This document shows, piece after piece, positions 35,498 to 44,839 of a DNA stretch of 63,032 bases. Both the position numbers and the translations under genes were made by a program. The notes under the pieces were generated by a model that did no database searches, had not been told where the DNA came from, and was given only the letters and a program-made list of their open reading frames with translations. Each line of letters opens with the position of its first letter. Within the stretch, counting starts at the first letter, position 1. This DNA comes from Nitrospirota bacterium (lineage in GTDB: Bacteria; Nitrospirota; Nitrospiria; Nitrospirales; Nitrospiraceae): assembly GCA_018971525.1 (NCBI GenBank), contig JAGXAR010000018.1, positions 1-63,032 on the forward strand, given 5' to 3'.

Positions 35498-38400
35498 TCA
35501 ATGTTCTCCTTCCGCTGTTAACTGAGCCGGTATCGCGCGTGCTTTCCCTGTGCCGTCACCCGGACCTGAACCAGCACCTCGTCCGCTGAGCTTCCGAACC
35601 ACCACAAAGAACAATGGCACAAAGAAGATGGCTAAAAATGTCGCCGCCAACATGCCACCGAACACGCCGGTGCCGATGGAATTGCGGCTGGCTGCGCCAG
35701 CGCCGGTGGCTAAGACCAACGGCACAACGCCAAGAATAAAGGCCATCGAGGTCATCACGATCGGCCGAAATCGAATACTGGCTGCTTCCTTCGCGGCATC
35801 GGCCAAGGAATATCCGGCTTCATAGCGTTTATTGGCGAACTCGACGATCAGAATGGCATTCTTGGCGGAGAGCCCGATCAGCGTAACCAATCCGATTTGG
35901 AAATAAATGTCATTGGACATTCCGGACAACCATACGGCAGACAAGGCCCCAAACATCCCGAAGGGGACGGCGAGGAGCACGGCAAAGGGTACGGCCCAAC
36001 TCTCATACTGCGCGGCGAGCACGAGGAAGACCATCAGCAAGCCGAAGCCGAAGGCAAAGACCGATTGTTGCCCAACCATCCGCTCCTGGTAGGAAATCCC
36101 GCTCCAGTCGACTCCATAACCTTTGGGAACTAACACATCTTTGGCCACCCGATCCAGTGCTTCGAGTACCTGACCGGAACTGTACCCAGGAGCCGCCGCC
36201 CCCAGGACTAGGGCCGTGTTGTATCCGTTGAAGTGAGTAACCGGGTCCGGTCCGCTGGTGAATTCTGTCGTCACGACTGTATCGAGGGGAATCATGGTGG
36301 AGCTCTGTCCGTCCATGGCACGCACATAAATCTTGGCGACATCCTCAGGCGTGGACCGATATTGCGCCTCGGCTTCCGTCTGCACTCGATACACACGGCC
36401 AAACTTTAAAAAGTCGTTCACATAGAGATTGCCGAAATAGGCCTGGAGCGTGTCGAAGACTTCGGAAATCGGCACGCCCAGTGTTTTGGCTCGTTCCCGA
36501 TTGACATGGGCGTAGAGGCGCGGAGCGCTCACTCGAAAGCTGGTCCCGATCGCTCCGATGGCCGGATCCTGCCGGGCTTTGGCGAGGAATTCTTGGGCCA
36601 CGGCGGAGAACTTGTTGAAATCCCCGCTGCTTGGATCTTGAAGCTGGAGGGAGAACCCGCCCGTGGCGCCCAGTCCTCGGATAGAGGGGGCATTAAAGGC
36701 CAAAATCAGGGCCTCGGGGATTTTGGCGAATTCTCCATAGGCTGCCCCGATGATCGACTTCACATGGTTCTGTCGCCCTGGTCGTTCGTCCCAGTGCCGT
36801 AAGGGCAGAAACATGGTCGCCGCGTTTGGTCCTCTGGTGCCGAAAACGAAGTTCTGGCCGGTTAACGCATCGGTCGAATGGATCGCGGGAATCGAGAGAA
36901 AATAGTTCTCTATTTTGGTCAGCACCACATCGGTCCGTTGCTTCGAGGCACCATCGGGAAGCTGGACGATCGTGATGAAGTAGCCCTGATCCTCCTCAGG
37001 CAAGAAGCTGGAAGGTATTGCTTTGAACAGACCGACGGCGAACAGCCCGATGATCCCGAAGAAGACTAGGGACAAGACCGCACGGTTCAGAATCGTACCT
37101 ACCATGGACGAATACCGCGTCTGTGTCCAACCGAAGAACCGATTGAAGACGCCGAAAAAACCTTCCCGCTGGCTGTGCCCTGGCTTCAACACGAGCGAGC
37201 AGAGGGCCGGACTGAGCGTGAGGGCGACCAACCCCGAGATGATCACGGATATCGCGATGGTAATGGCAAATTGCTTATACAACTCGCCCGTGATGCCGCC
37301 CAAAAATCCGACCGGGACAAACACGGCGCAGAGGACGAGCACGATGGCGATCACCGGCCCCGTCACCTCATCCATCGCCTTTTTGGCGGCATCCTTGGGC
37401 GAGAGTCCCTCCGCCATGTGGCGTTCGACGTTCTCCACCACCACGATCGCATCGTCCACCACCATGCCGATGGCCAGGACCATACCAAAGAGCGTGAGGG
37501 TATTGATCGAAAACCCGAGTGCCTGCATGCCGGCAAAGGTACCGATCAGTGACACCGGCACTGCGATCCCTGGAATCAGGGTCGCTCGCCAACTCTGGAG
37601 AAAGAGATAGACGACCAGAATCACCAGGACCATCGCTTCAGCCAACGTCTTCACGACTTCCTGAATGGACACCTCGATAAACCTGGTCGTATCGTAGGGC
37701 ACGTCGTAGGAGACGCCGCGCGGAAAACTCTTCGCCACCTCCTCCATTTCTTTCCGAACCCGTTTCACCGTGTCGAGGGCATTGGCCCCCGGCGACAGGA
37801 AGGTCAAGAGGAACACGTTGGGCTTCCCGTTCCATCGGCCTTCGAGACTATAGGACTGAGCCCCCAATTCGATCCTGGCCACGTCTTTCAGCCGCACCAT
37901 GGAGCCGTTGGGAAGGGCCTTGACGATCATGTCCTCGAAGTCCTTCACGTCCGTCAAGCGGCCTTGTGTAATCACCGGGATCGTCAGTTCCGTGCCTTTC
38001 GGCGCCGGCTCCCGCCCGATCGTGCCGGCCGGAAAGTCTCGATTCTGCTCGCGAACGACGTTCGCAATGTCGGTGGGCGTGAGGCCGAGTTGCGCCATTC
38101 TGGCGGGGTCCAGGATCAGGCGCATCGAATAATTCTGCCCGCCGAAGACCACCGCATCTCCGACTCCATGCAGCCGCTTGAGGTTATCGATCACGCGGAG
38201 AATCGCGTAGTTGGAGAGAAAGACGGTATCTTGCGTGGGATCGCTGGAACTGAGCGCGACAACGGCCAGCAGGTCCGGCGACACTTTCTTGACCGAAATG
38301 CCTTGGCGAACCACTTCCGGGGGCAGCTGCGGCTCGGCCAGCTTCTGTCGGTTCTGAGTCTGCACCTGCGCGATATCCACGTTCGTCCCGATCTCGAACG

Positions 38401-38680
38401 TGAGCTTGATCGTCATATGTCCGTCGTTGGTGCTGGTGGAGTCGTAGTAGAGGAGGTTGTCGATGCCGGGCAACTGCACTTCGATCGGACGCGCCACCGA
38501 ATCCGCGATCACCTCCGCGCTTGCGCCGGGATAGTCGGCCTCAATCTGCACGACTGGGGGGGTGATTTCAGGAAATTGGGCGATGGGGAGAGCCCGCAAA
38601 GACACCAAGCCCACCACGACGATGACGATCGAGAGGACCGATGCGAAGATCGGGCGGTCGATAAAAAAGTGCGGCTTCAC
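35498..38680 (-). CDS. RND multidrug efflux permease (HAE1/AcrB type)
   Basis: 1060 residues, complete. Twelve membrane helices with two large periplasmic loops. Hallmarks: N-terminal FIDRPIFASVLSIVIVVVGL, TM4 proton-relay Asp pair in GMVLAIGMVVDDAIVVVENV, and TM10-11 Lys in TLIGLSAKNAILIVEFANKR. Proton-driven export of hydrophobic or aromatic compounds is expected from HAE1 relatives. Its start overlaps the MFP stop by four bases (ATGA), so the order is MFP-permease-OMF. Substrate class unknown, though the neighbouring aromatic and redox genes make aromatic toxicants plausible. Confidence 0.96.
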   Translation of the reverse strand: MKPHFFIDRPIFASVLSIVIVVVGLVSLRALPIAQFPEITPPVVQIEADYPGASAEVIADSVARPIEVQLPGIDNLLYYDSTSTNDGHMTIKLTFEIGTNVDIAQVQTQNRQKLAEPQLPPEVVRQGISVKKVSPDLLAVVALSSSDPTQDTVFLSNYAILRVIDNLKRLHGVGDAVVFGGQNYSMRLILDPARMAQLGLTPTDIANVVREQNRDFPAGTIGREPAPKGTELTIPVITQGRLTDVKDFEDMIVKALPNGSMVRLKDVARIELGAQSYSLEGRWNGKPNVFLLTFLSPGANALDTVKRVRKEMEEVAKSFPRGVSYDVPYDTTRFIEVSIQEVVKTLAEAMVLVILVVYLFLQSWRATLIPGIAVPVSLIGTFAGMQALGFSINTLTLFGMVLAIGMVVDDAIVVVENVERHMAEGLSPKDAAKKAMDEVTGPVIAIVLVLCAVFVPVGFLGGITGELYKQFAITIAISVIISGLVALTLSPALCSLVLKPGHSQREGFFGVFNRFFGWTQTRYSSMVGTILNRAVLSLVFFGIIGLFAVGLFKAIPSSFLPEEDQGYFITIVQLPDGASKQRTDVVLTKIENYFLSIPAIHSTDALTGQNFVFGTRGPNAATMFLPLRHWDERPGRQNHVKSIIGAAYGEFAKIPEALILAFNAPSIRGLGATGGFSLQLQDPSSGDFNKFSAVAQEFLAKARQDPAIGAIGTSFRVSAPRLYAHVNRERAKTLGVPISEVFDTLQAYFGNLYVNDFLKFGRVYRVQTEAEAQYRSTPEDVAKIYVRAMDGQSSTMIPLDTVVTTEFTSGPDPVTHFNGYNTALVLGAAAPGYSSGQVLEALDRVAKDVLVPKGYGVDWSGISYQERMVGQQSVFAFGFGLLMVFLVLAAQYESWAVPFAVLLAVPFGMFGALSAVWLSGMSNDIYFQIGLVTLIGLSAKNAILIVEFANKRYEAGYSLADAAKEAASIRFRPIVMTSMAFILGVVPLVLATGAGAASRNSIGTGVFGGMLAATFLAIFFVPLFFVVVRKLSGRGAGSGPGDGTGKARAIPAQLTAEGEH

Positions 38681-39873
38681 TTCGTGGGCTCCGCCTTGGC
38701 ATCAGCGGGCTGGGCGGCAGGGGTCGGGGGAGCCTCTGCGAACGGAATCGGTTTGACCGGCGCTCCGGGCCCGATCATGTGGAGCCCTTCCACGATCACC
38801 CGTTCCCCCTCGCGCAACCCTTCTTCGACGAACCACTGACTGCCGTGCCAAGACGTCGCCTGAACTTCGCGGAGCTCTGCCTTATTGTCCGCTCCGACGA
38901 CATAGACGACGGATCCCTTCGGCCCCTGTTGTATGGCGCTCTGCGGAACCATGATAACGCCGGTTCTCACGGCCCCCAGAATACGAACTTTGACGAACTG
39001 CCCGGGGAACAAGATGCTGTCAGGATTGGGGAAGGTCACACGAAAATCCCTGGTCCCCGTGGTCGCGCGCAGGCCGACTTCAAGCAGATCCAACACTCCC
39101 TCGTGAGGATAGGTGCTGCCGTCCGTAAAGGTGATGACACCCCGCAGTTCGTAGAGCGACGCGCCCTGGATCCGCTTGGCCGCACGCTCCCTGAGCCGCT
39201 TCAGCAGGAACGTTTCCGGAGCGCTCGCGTTCACATACATGGGATTGAGTTGATGGATCGTGGTCAGGAGATCGGTCTGCGCGGAAATGAGACGCCCTTC
39301 GTAGAGGCGGCTCCGTTCGATCCGACCAGTGATGGGAGCGATGATAAGCGTATTGTCGAGATCAAACCTTGCCTTCACCAAATCGCTTTTCGCTCCCTCC
39401 AGAGCCGCCTTCGCCGCCAATTCCTCCGCCACTGCATCATCCACATCTTTTTGGCTCACCGCCTGTTCCGCCAGCAATGGTTTCACCCGAGCAAAATTCT
39501 GTTTAGCTTGCACCAGCCGTGCTTCCGCCTGCGCCACCTTGGCCTTGGCGCTGTTCATGGCCGCTTTAAATGGAATCGGATCGATTTGATAGAGCCGGTC
39601 TCCTTGCTTGACGTCGCGCCCTTCGGCAAAAAACCGCTCTTTGAGAATGCCCGTCACCTGGGAGCGGATTTCAACCGGTCGAGAGGCCTCGGTTTGCCCA
39701 ATGAACTCCGGTTCGTCAGGCACAGTTTGTGGCGACACGGTCACGACCCGCACTTCCGGGATGGGACGGGCAGGAGTGGAGGCCGCCTCCTGTTTGCAGC
39801 CCAGGAGGCCGACTGCCGACGTAGATACAAGGAAGATTGTAACGACTCGAAATGTTTGGCCGATTGGGGACAT
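38677..39873 (-). CDS. RND efflux periplasmic adaptor (AcrA/MexA type)
   Basis: 398 residues from ATG 39873; the ORF extension to 39975 lacks a ribosome signal. N-terminal lipobox STSAVGLLGCKQEAAST (G-C). Then biotinyl-lipoyl half-motifs EFIGQTEASRPVEIRSQVTG and the helical hairpin KAKVAQAEARLVQAKQNFAR, VKPLLAEQAVSQKDVDDAVA, followed by lipoyl and beta-barrel domains (PITGRIERSRLYEGRLISAQ, RVTFPNPDSILFPGQFVKVR). The Pro/Ala-rich tail is unstructured. It bridges the permease and OMF. Confidence 0.94.
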   Translation of the reverse strand: MSPIGQTFRVVTIFLVSTSAVGLLGCKQEAASTPARPIPEVRVVTVSPQTVPDEPEFIGQTEASRPVEIRSQVTGILKERFFAEGRDVKQGDRLYQIDPIPFKAAMNSAKAKVAQAEARLVQAKQNFARVKPLLAEQAVSQKDVDDAVAEELAAKAALEGAKSDLVKARFDLDNTLIIAPITGRIERSRLYEGRLISAQTDLLTTIHQLNPMYVNASAPETFLLKRLRERAAKRIQGASLYELRGVITFTDGSTYPHEGVLDLLEVGLRATTGTRDFRVTFPNPDSILFPGQFVKVRILGAVRTGVIMVPQSAIQQGPKGSVVYVVGADNKAELREVQATSWHGSQWFVEEGLREGERVIVEGLHMIGPGAPVKPIPFAEAPPTPAAQPADAKAEPTK

Positions 39874-40047
39874 GGCGACTTTCTCCGTGCGACTGACCTT
39901 ATGATCGACGTATTCTCTTGTCACTCCTGTAGGGACGGGATTGTAGCGGTTTCTTATTAAGATCAACAAGCTCAATGATCAGTAACACCACCAACAACAG
40001 TGGGAAGGTCGCGGTCGTGAACATAACGAACCGGGGCATGAGCGCGC

Positions 40048-40368
40048 TCAGCTTTCTTCCCTCTTGCCCTTCCTACTTGAGTAGGTTGAACCGGCATGGC
40101 CGGCTTTCGCTATCTCTTCCACAACGCATCTGTTCAGACAGCCGATCGCATGAAGCCGCGCGCCTTGCTGCCACATTCGAGTCAAGAGCGTCTTGCCATC
40201 TTGCTCGATGAACGTGACACCCGTCAGGTCGACTACAAGAGAGTCTTTCTCGGAATCTTTGATCTCTCGCCAGACACGCTCGAGTTCTTCGACCCATGGA
40301 CCGGACAGCCGGCCTTCCAGCGTGAGCCTCGTCGAGTTCTGAGTCGTATATGGAGTAATCTTCAACAT
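40048..40368 (-). CDS. STAS-like domain protein
   Basis: 106 residues. Beta-alpha pattern of anti-sigma-factor antagonist domains: LTLEGRLSGPWVEELERVWR, DSLVVDLTGVTFIEQDGKTL (the DxS loop is replaced by EQDGK, so there is no phospho-serine), TRMWQQGARLHAIGCLNRCV. It may therefore be a non-phosphorylated STAS adaptor. Stop is 175 bases from the MFP start. The DedA-rhodanese gene upstream ends only 10 bases before, so they may be one transcript. C-terminal tail SSRKGKREES is basic. Confidence 0.6.
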   Translation of the reverse strand: MLKITPYTTQNSTRLTLEGRLSGPWVEELERVWREIKDSEKDSLVVDLTGVTFIEQDGKTLLTRMWQQGARLHAIGCLNRCVVEEIAKAGHAGSTYSSRKGKREES

Positions 40369-40378
40369 GCCGTCCTCT

Positions 40379-41332
40379 TCACGCGTACATGCCTACGGCC
40401 ACCGACGGACGCGTCACATAATATCGGCCGCTCGCGTTCCGCCAGGCCTCGATGCCACCGGCCAGTGGCCACACGCGCGTGAATCCCCTCTTATGCAGGA
40501 GGAGCGTGCCTTGGGCGCTCGCCACATCTTCCGGACAGCCGCAATACAGGACCAGATCACGATGGCGAGGGAGTTCATGGTGACGGCGAGTCAACTCGTC
40601 CAACGACATCAATACCGCGCTTGGAATCCCTGGTTCCGCCTCTGCACGTGCCCGGGGCCGCACGTCGATCAGCAGAGGAGGCTCATCCGTCTGGAGTTTC
40701 TCCGTCAGTTGCTCGACCGTGATACGAGGAACCAGACGGAGCTGTCGACGACGGGTCACCGCCTTGTAGGCAATATAGATGACGAGTGCGCTGATGGCCG
40801 CGATCGTTGCCACCGGCGTCACCTGCTCCGCATAGCTGACGGCCTGCTCGATCTGATCGCTGAATGCATAGCCGAACCCCAAGCCTGACCAGGCCCAGAT
40901 CACCGCACCGAGCCCGTCGTAGAGCAGAAAGAGAGGGGCTCCCAACCCGACAATGCCCGCGAGGGGCGGCGCAATCGTGCTCAACCCGGGAATGAACTTC
41001 GCTGCTACCAACGAATGGGGGCCATGCTTGGTGAAGAAATCTTCCGTCCTCTGCACGCAGGAGTCCGGCTCAAGCGCGATGCGACAGAGCACGTCCAGGA
41101 CTTGACGACCGCGCCGGCGGCCGAGGTCGTACCAGATCCAATCCGCCGCGAGCGCGGCGAACACCGTGACGCCGGCCGCCATCCAGAGATTCAGGTGTCC
41201 GGCTCCGGCAAGCACTCCGGCTGCCACCAGGACGGGTATCGCGGGCAACGGCAGGCCGATCTGCTCGACAAACACGACGGCAAAGAGCACCATCGCGCCG
41301 TATTGCATCAAGAAAAGAAGTAGCTCGTTCAT
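40379..41332 (-). CDS. DedA-family membrane protein fused to a rhodanese domain (paralogue 2)
   Basis: 317 residues with the same plan as the gene at 28002-28937. DedA part: FVEQIGLPLPAIPVLVAAGV, FLTKHGPHSLVAAKFIPGLST-type segment and ALVIYIAYKAVTRR. Rhodanese part from about 220: LLIDVRPRARAEAEPGIPSA and DLVLYCGCPEDVASAQGTL with active-site Cys in CGCPED, then GGIEAWRNA. Compared with paralogue 1 the rhodanese loop reads CGCPED rather than CSCPNE. Downstream lie the STAS and RND pump genes; upstream is a 413-base gap and the FhlA-like regulator. Confidence 0.88.
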   Translation of the reverse strand: MNELLLFLMQYGAMVLFAVVFVEQIGLPLPAIPVLVAAGVLAGAGHLNLWMAAGVTVFAALAADWIWYDLGRRRGRQVLDVLCRIALEPDSCVQRTEDFFTKHGPHSLVAAKFIPGLSTIAPPLAGIVGLGAPLFLLYDGLGAVIWAWSGLGFGYAFSDQIEQAVSYAEQVTPVATIAAISALVIYIAYKAVTRRRQLRLVPRITVEQLTEKLQTDEPPLLIDVRPRARAEAEPGIPSAVLMSLDELTRRHHELPRHRDLVLYCGCPEDVASAQGTLLLHKRGFTRVWPLAGGIEAWRNASGRYYVTRPSVAVGMYA

Positions 41333-41595
41333 AACGTACCTACAGTCCTGCTCGAACCAGAGCTTGTTCCCATGTACTCGTCAAGAAGCGGGACATGAAT
41401 TCGGATTTCGCACAAGATGTATGGCTCCCTTCCCATCCGTTCATCTAACCTGAGTTCTGAGCAATGACTATTCCAGATGATATGAATAACTCTCTCCCGC
41501 TACTAAGCCCGCATTCGATCAGAGAAATTTTCAATACGTTGCGCTAAGACCTGGATCAGGAAGAGACACGGTGCCGAGGCCATCCTGCCTGCCTG

Positions 41596-41609
41596 TCGGC
41601 ACGTGCCGA
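41596..41609. promoter_or_regulatory. 14-bp perfect palindrome (candidate operator)
   Basis: TCGGCACGTGCCGA equals its reverse complement and lies about 265 bases upstream of the DedA-rhodanese start. A spacer-free dyad like this fits a dimeric regulator site, but a chance occurrence is possible. Confidence 0.3.
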
Positions 41610-41710
41610 GATATCGGCGCGCTTACGAAGGATCCGAATCAACGAGGGAACTTTGTGAGAGATCAGCAACCGATATCAGTCGAAAGGAAGGCAGCATGCC
41701 TAGTCGATTA

Positions 41711-41728
41711 AAGCCGACTTCTCGGCTT
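41711..41728 (-). terminator. stem-loop after the FhlA-like gene
   Basis: AAGCCGA-cttc-TCGGCTT (7 bp) lies 17 bases beyond the stop of the minus-strand regulator gene. Minus-strand reading ends with CTTTAATC, a short T-rich tail. A probable terminator. Confidence 0.45.
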
Positions 41729-41745
41729 CTATCGAATTGTCGGCA

Positions 41746-43833
41746 CTAGCTAGGACGAGTGATCCCAAGCTTCTGCATCTTGGATTGGAGGGTGGTGCGT
41801 TTCATGCCGAGCTTCGTGGCGGCACCAGCGGCACCTCCGATGATCCAACCGGTTTCGCGGAGGGCTTTCAGAATGTGTTCTCGTTCCGCCTGTTCGAGCG
41901 TTGTGGTCACAGCCTGTGTCGTATTGTTCGGCGTCCGCTTCAACTCTGCAATCGGAATAAACAGATCCGGCCTATGCGAGAGGATCACCGCGCGCTCGAT
42001 AAAATTTTCGAGTTCCCGCACGTTGCCGGGCCACGAATAATTCTGCAGGGCCTTCATGGCCTCGGACGGAATCGTTTCGATGCTCTTCTTCATTCGCTGC
42101 GCGAACTTCTGGGCAAAATGCCGGGTGAGCGCAGGAATGTCTTCTGCGCGCTCGCGCAGCGGCGGCACGGTAATCGGAAACACGTTGAGCCGGTAGTACA
42201 GATCGCTGCGAAATCCTTTTTCATCCACCAGCTGCGCCAGATCACGGTTCGTCGCCGCGATCACGCGAACATGTACACGAATGGTCCTCGTGCCCCCCAA
42301 TCGTTCAAATTCCTGCTCTTGAAGCACCCGGAGCAACTTCACTTGAAGTTCCAATGGAATTTCACCCACTTCGTCGAGGAAGAGGGTCCCACGGTCAGCC
42401 AATTCAAACCGCCCGATCTTCGTTGCAATCGCCCCGGTGAAGGCCCCTCTTTCGTGTCCGAAGAGTTCGCTCTCGAGCAGGCCGGTTGGGATGGCGGCGC
42501 AATTGAGCTTGACGAAGGTCCGTTCACGCCGGTCGCTCAGATTATGGAGCGCCCGCGCGACCAGTTCCTTCCCGCTGCCGGTTTCGCCCAGAATCAGGAC
42601 CGTGGAATCGGTCGCAGCCACGGTCTGAACCTGTTTGAGCACCCGTTTCAGCGCCTGGCTGTCACCGACGATTTCCTCGAAGTTGTACCCGGTCTGGATT
42701 TCCTCCTCCAAATACAGCTTTTCCTTCGCCAACTTGTCCTTCAGCGCGGCGATCTCCTGATAGGCCAGTGAATTGGCGACGGCCAATGCGATCTGCTTGG
42801 CCACTTCGCTCAACATCTCGGCGTCCGCCAGTGTGAAGGCGCCTTCCTGAAGGCTGCCGACGTTCAAGGCCCCGAGCGTCCGATCCCGCAACAGCAGGGG
42901 AACACAGCAGGCCGACTTGACCCCTTCGGCCACGAGACGTTTGGAGACCGTGCTCTCCGACTGATCGAGCTCCTGTCGGCTCAGCACCACCGGTTCCCGC
43001 TGCGTGATCGCCGTGGTCGCCGGGCAGCCGCAAAGGGTGCAGGTGGTCCCTTCCTCGATGAACCCGTTGGCTCCAGGAAAGTCCAGGGCATAGAGTTTCA
43101 GCTGGTTCAGCTCAGGATCCAAGAGCGTCAGACTGATGACGTCGGCCTTCAGCACACGGCGAATGCTGGCCGTAATCGAGTCAAAGAGGTCTCGTAATTC
43201 CAGATGGGTTGCGACGGCGTTGTTCGTCTCCAGGAGCAGCCGCAGCCGATCCCGCTCATGCGCCAATTCGCGCTGGGCCTTCTGTGCCTGTTCATAATGC
43301 AGTGCGCTCTCGACGGCCACCGCAATCTGCCTGGCGACCTGCTTGAGAAAGTCCGCGTCGGCGTCGCTGAAGGCGGACGGTTTCAGGCTCCCGAATCCGA
43401 TCGCTCCCAGACGCCGCCTGGCGGTGGTTAAGGGAAGCAGGCACACGGACTGGACGCCGATTCCCCGGAGCGCTGTCATGCCCATCGTGAAACGGGTTTC
43501 TTCGGCGAGCGACGGGATGATCAACGGTTGCTGGTGGGTCCAGACCCAGCCGGTTGACGATTCCTCGATCGGCAACTCAAGTCCGTCGAGTCTGGTCGTG
43601 TGCGGCCGGGCGGCCGCCGTTTCCAAAACATGGACCTTCATCACATTTTTCGTTGTGTCATGAAGGACCAAGCCGATGAAATCGAACGAAGCCACTGCCG
43701 GAAGGCGCTGTGCAAGGTCCCGAAACAGGGACGGGAGATCACGGTGAGCCGCGATGGCCTCGGAAACTTTCAGCAGGGCGCAGTATTGCGCAGTGTCCGA
43801 CTTACCGGTCTGTGCGGGTAGAATCTTGTCCAT
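41746..43833 (-). CDS. sigma-54-dependent transcriptional activator, FhlA-type with two GAF domains
   Basis: 695 residues. Two GAF domains (about 20-180 and 200-360), the second with a Cys pair CTLCGC that could bind a metal or cluster. AAA+ domain (about 375-615): Walker A GETGSGKE, the sigma-54 contact loop GAFTGA, Walker B TLFLDEVGEIP and the WPGNVRELENFIERAVILS region. C-terminal Fis-type HTH (GWIIGGAAGAATKLGMKRTT, LQSKMQKLGI). It acts as a cytoplasmic activator of RpoN promoters, switched by GAF ligands rather than a receiver. Its gene follows the flavodoxin-fold gene by six bases. Targets are unknown; likely redox- or metabolite-responsive. Confidence 0.93.
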   Translation of the reverse strand: MDKILPAQTGKSDTAQYCALLKVSEAIAAHRDLPSLFRDLAQRLPAVASFDFIGLVLHDTTKNVMKVHVLETAAARPHTTRLDGLELPIEESSTGWVWTHQQPLIIPSLAEETRFTMGMTALRGIGVQSVCLLPLTTARRRLGAIGFGSLKPSAFSDADADFLKQVARQIAVAVESALHYEQAQKAQRELAHERDRLRLLLETNNAVATHLELRDLFDSITASIRRVLKADVISLTLLDPELNQLKLYALDFPGANGFIEEGTTCTLCGCPATTAITQREPVVLSRQELDQSESTVSKRLVAEGVKSACCVPLLLRDRTLGALNVGSLQEGAFTLADAEMLSEVAKQIALAVANSLAYQEIAALKDKLAKEKLYLEEEIQTGYNFEEIVGDSQALKRVLKQVQTVAATDSTVLILGETGSGKELVARALHNLSDRRERTFVKLNCAAIPTGLLESELFGHERGAFTGAIATKIGRFELADRGTLFLDEVGEIPLELQVKLLRVLQEQEFERLGGTRTIRVHVRVIAATNRDLAQLVDEKGFRSDLYYRLNVFPITVPPLRERAEDIPALTRHFAQKFAQRMKKSIETIPSEAMKALQNYSWPGNVRELENFIERAVILSHRPDLFIPIAELKRTPNNTTQAVTTTLEQAEREHILKALRETGWIIGGAAGAATKLGMKRTTLQSKMQKLGITRPS

Positions 43834-43839
43834 GGGAGC

Positions 43840-44663
43840 TTAGTATGCCTCCCGCCATATCTGTAAGCAACGGCGGGTAGTGCGGGTTCGCGAAAATCCG
43901 CTGTCTGGACGGACAGGACATCCAGTGGGGAGCGGTGCCGCATCCCCGAGAAGAAAAGTCGGCTCGCGATCCAATTGATGCGCCTTGCGCCCGCCGCGCG
44001 CCAGGGGATGCTCCGGCAGCTGTCCCTCGACCATCAGTCTCGACATAGCTGCTGCCCGTGCAACCAGCTCCTGTGCCCCCTCCCGGAGTTCCCGGCTGTT
44101 TTTCACCCCGCTGACATTCCGTTCCATGTCCTCCGCGCTCCAACCTCGTGAATGGGCGATGAACGGGAATTGTGGGAACCGGCAGCGCCATTCGGCGAAA
44201 CACGTCATGAGTTGACCAGCCACGCCCTGGACATTGTCCTGCCCGCCCTTGATGATGAAGGCCGCCACCTTGTTTTTGAGCAGGCGTTTGTTCGCGATGG
44301 TCTCCTGATTCTGAAAGCAGTTCATCCGTTCGACCATCTTGTAATACAGACTGCTGATATTGCCCCAGCGGATCGGCGTGGCGATCAGGATGACGTCGGC
44401 CCAATGCACGATGGCCTCATACACACGATCGAGCCGGTCTGTCTGATCCATCTGCGTAATCGAGCAGGACCAGGTGCAGGCATAGGCCGACTTCGGATAA
44501 CAGCCCTCGCATGAGCGAAAATTCAAGCCCGCGGAGCTTCATGCATTGCGTGTCCAGCTGGAAGCGTCGTCCGCGCATAGTTCAGCGCCGCGTCCAACAT
44601 CGCATCGAAGGTACTATACCGTGCATGATCCTGCGTCATCACCCACGTCGAGATGCCCAGCAT
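43840..44663 (-). pseudogene. flavodoxin-fold NAD(P)H/FMN reductase, N-terminus split over three frames
   Basis: The main frame (from 44526) reads NFRSCEGCYPKSAYACTWSC, SITQMDQTDRLDRVYEAIVH, ADVILIATPIRWGNISSLYY and AGQLMTCFAEWRCRFPQFPF: an FMN flavodoxin-like reductase with FMN-binding TPIRWGNISSLYYK. Upstream, the ATG at 44663 gives MLGISTWVMTQDHARYSTFD and DAMLDAALNYARTTL in a second frame, and QLDTQCMKLRGL in a third frame joins the two. So two single-base shifts lie between 44565 and 44525. The TTG at 44526 in the main frame is not a convincing start. The downstream regulator gene begins six bases after its stop. Confidence 0.7.
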
Positions 44664-44839
44664 GCGGATCGGGCCTGCTTGAAGGACAATTGGACGGGCC
44701 AAAGGATGAGGTTGCTGAGCTTGTTTCTTCCGCTTTCTGGCCGAAGAGAGATTAATGAAGAGGCGGCGGTTAAGAAATATAGGGGCGGCATGTCACCATT
44801 TCTCCTCTTTGCTCTTCCGTACAAGGCGACGCACGCGGT

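Larger units (their letters stand above)
41333..41745. other. 413-bp intergenic region between the DedA-rhodanese gene and fhlA-like gene
   Basis: No gene is visible. Contains the 14-bp perfect palindrome TCGGCACGTGCCGA (41596-41609) and the stem-loop 41711-41728. Likely holds the promoter of the DedA-rhodanese/STAS operon (minus strand). I looked for the sigma-54 -24/-12 pattern and saw none that is convincing. Confidence 0.4.

Noticed and set aside
38779-39960. Plus-strand reading frame of 393 codons
   Set aside because: It runs antisense over the complete RND adaptor gene, and has no family-like motifs. GC-rich shadow frame.
41333-41745. Sigma-54 promoter next to the FhlA-type gene
   Set aside because: No TGGCAC-N5-TTGC pattern with acceptable spacing was seen on either strand in this gap.
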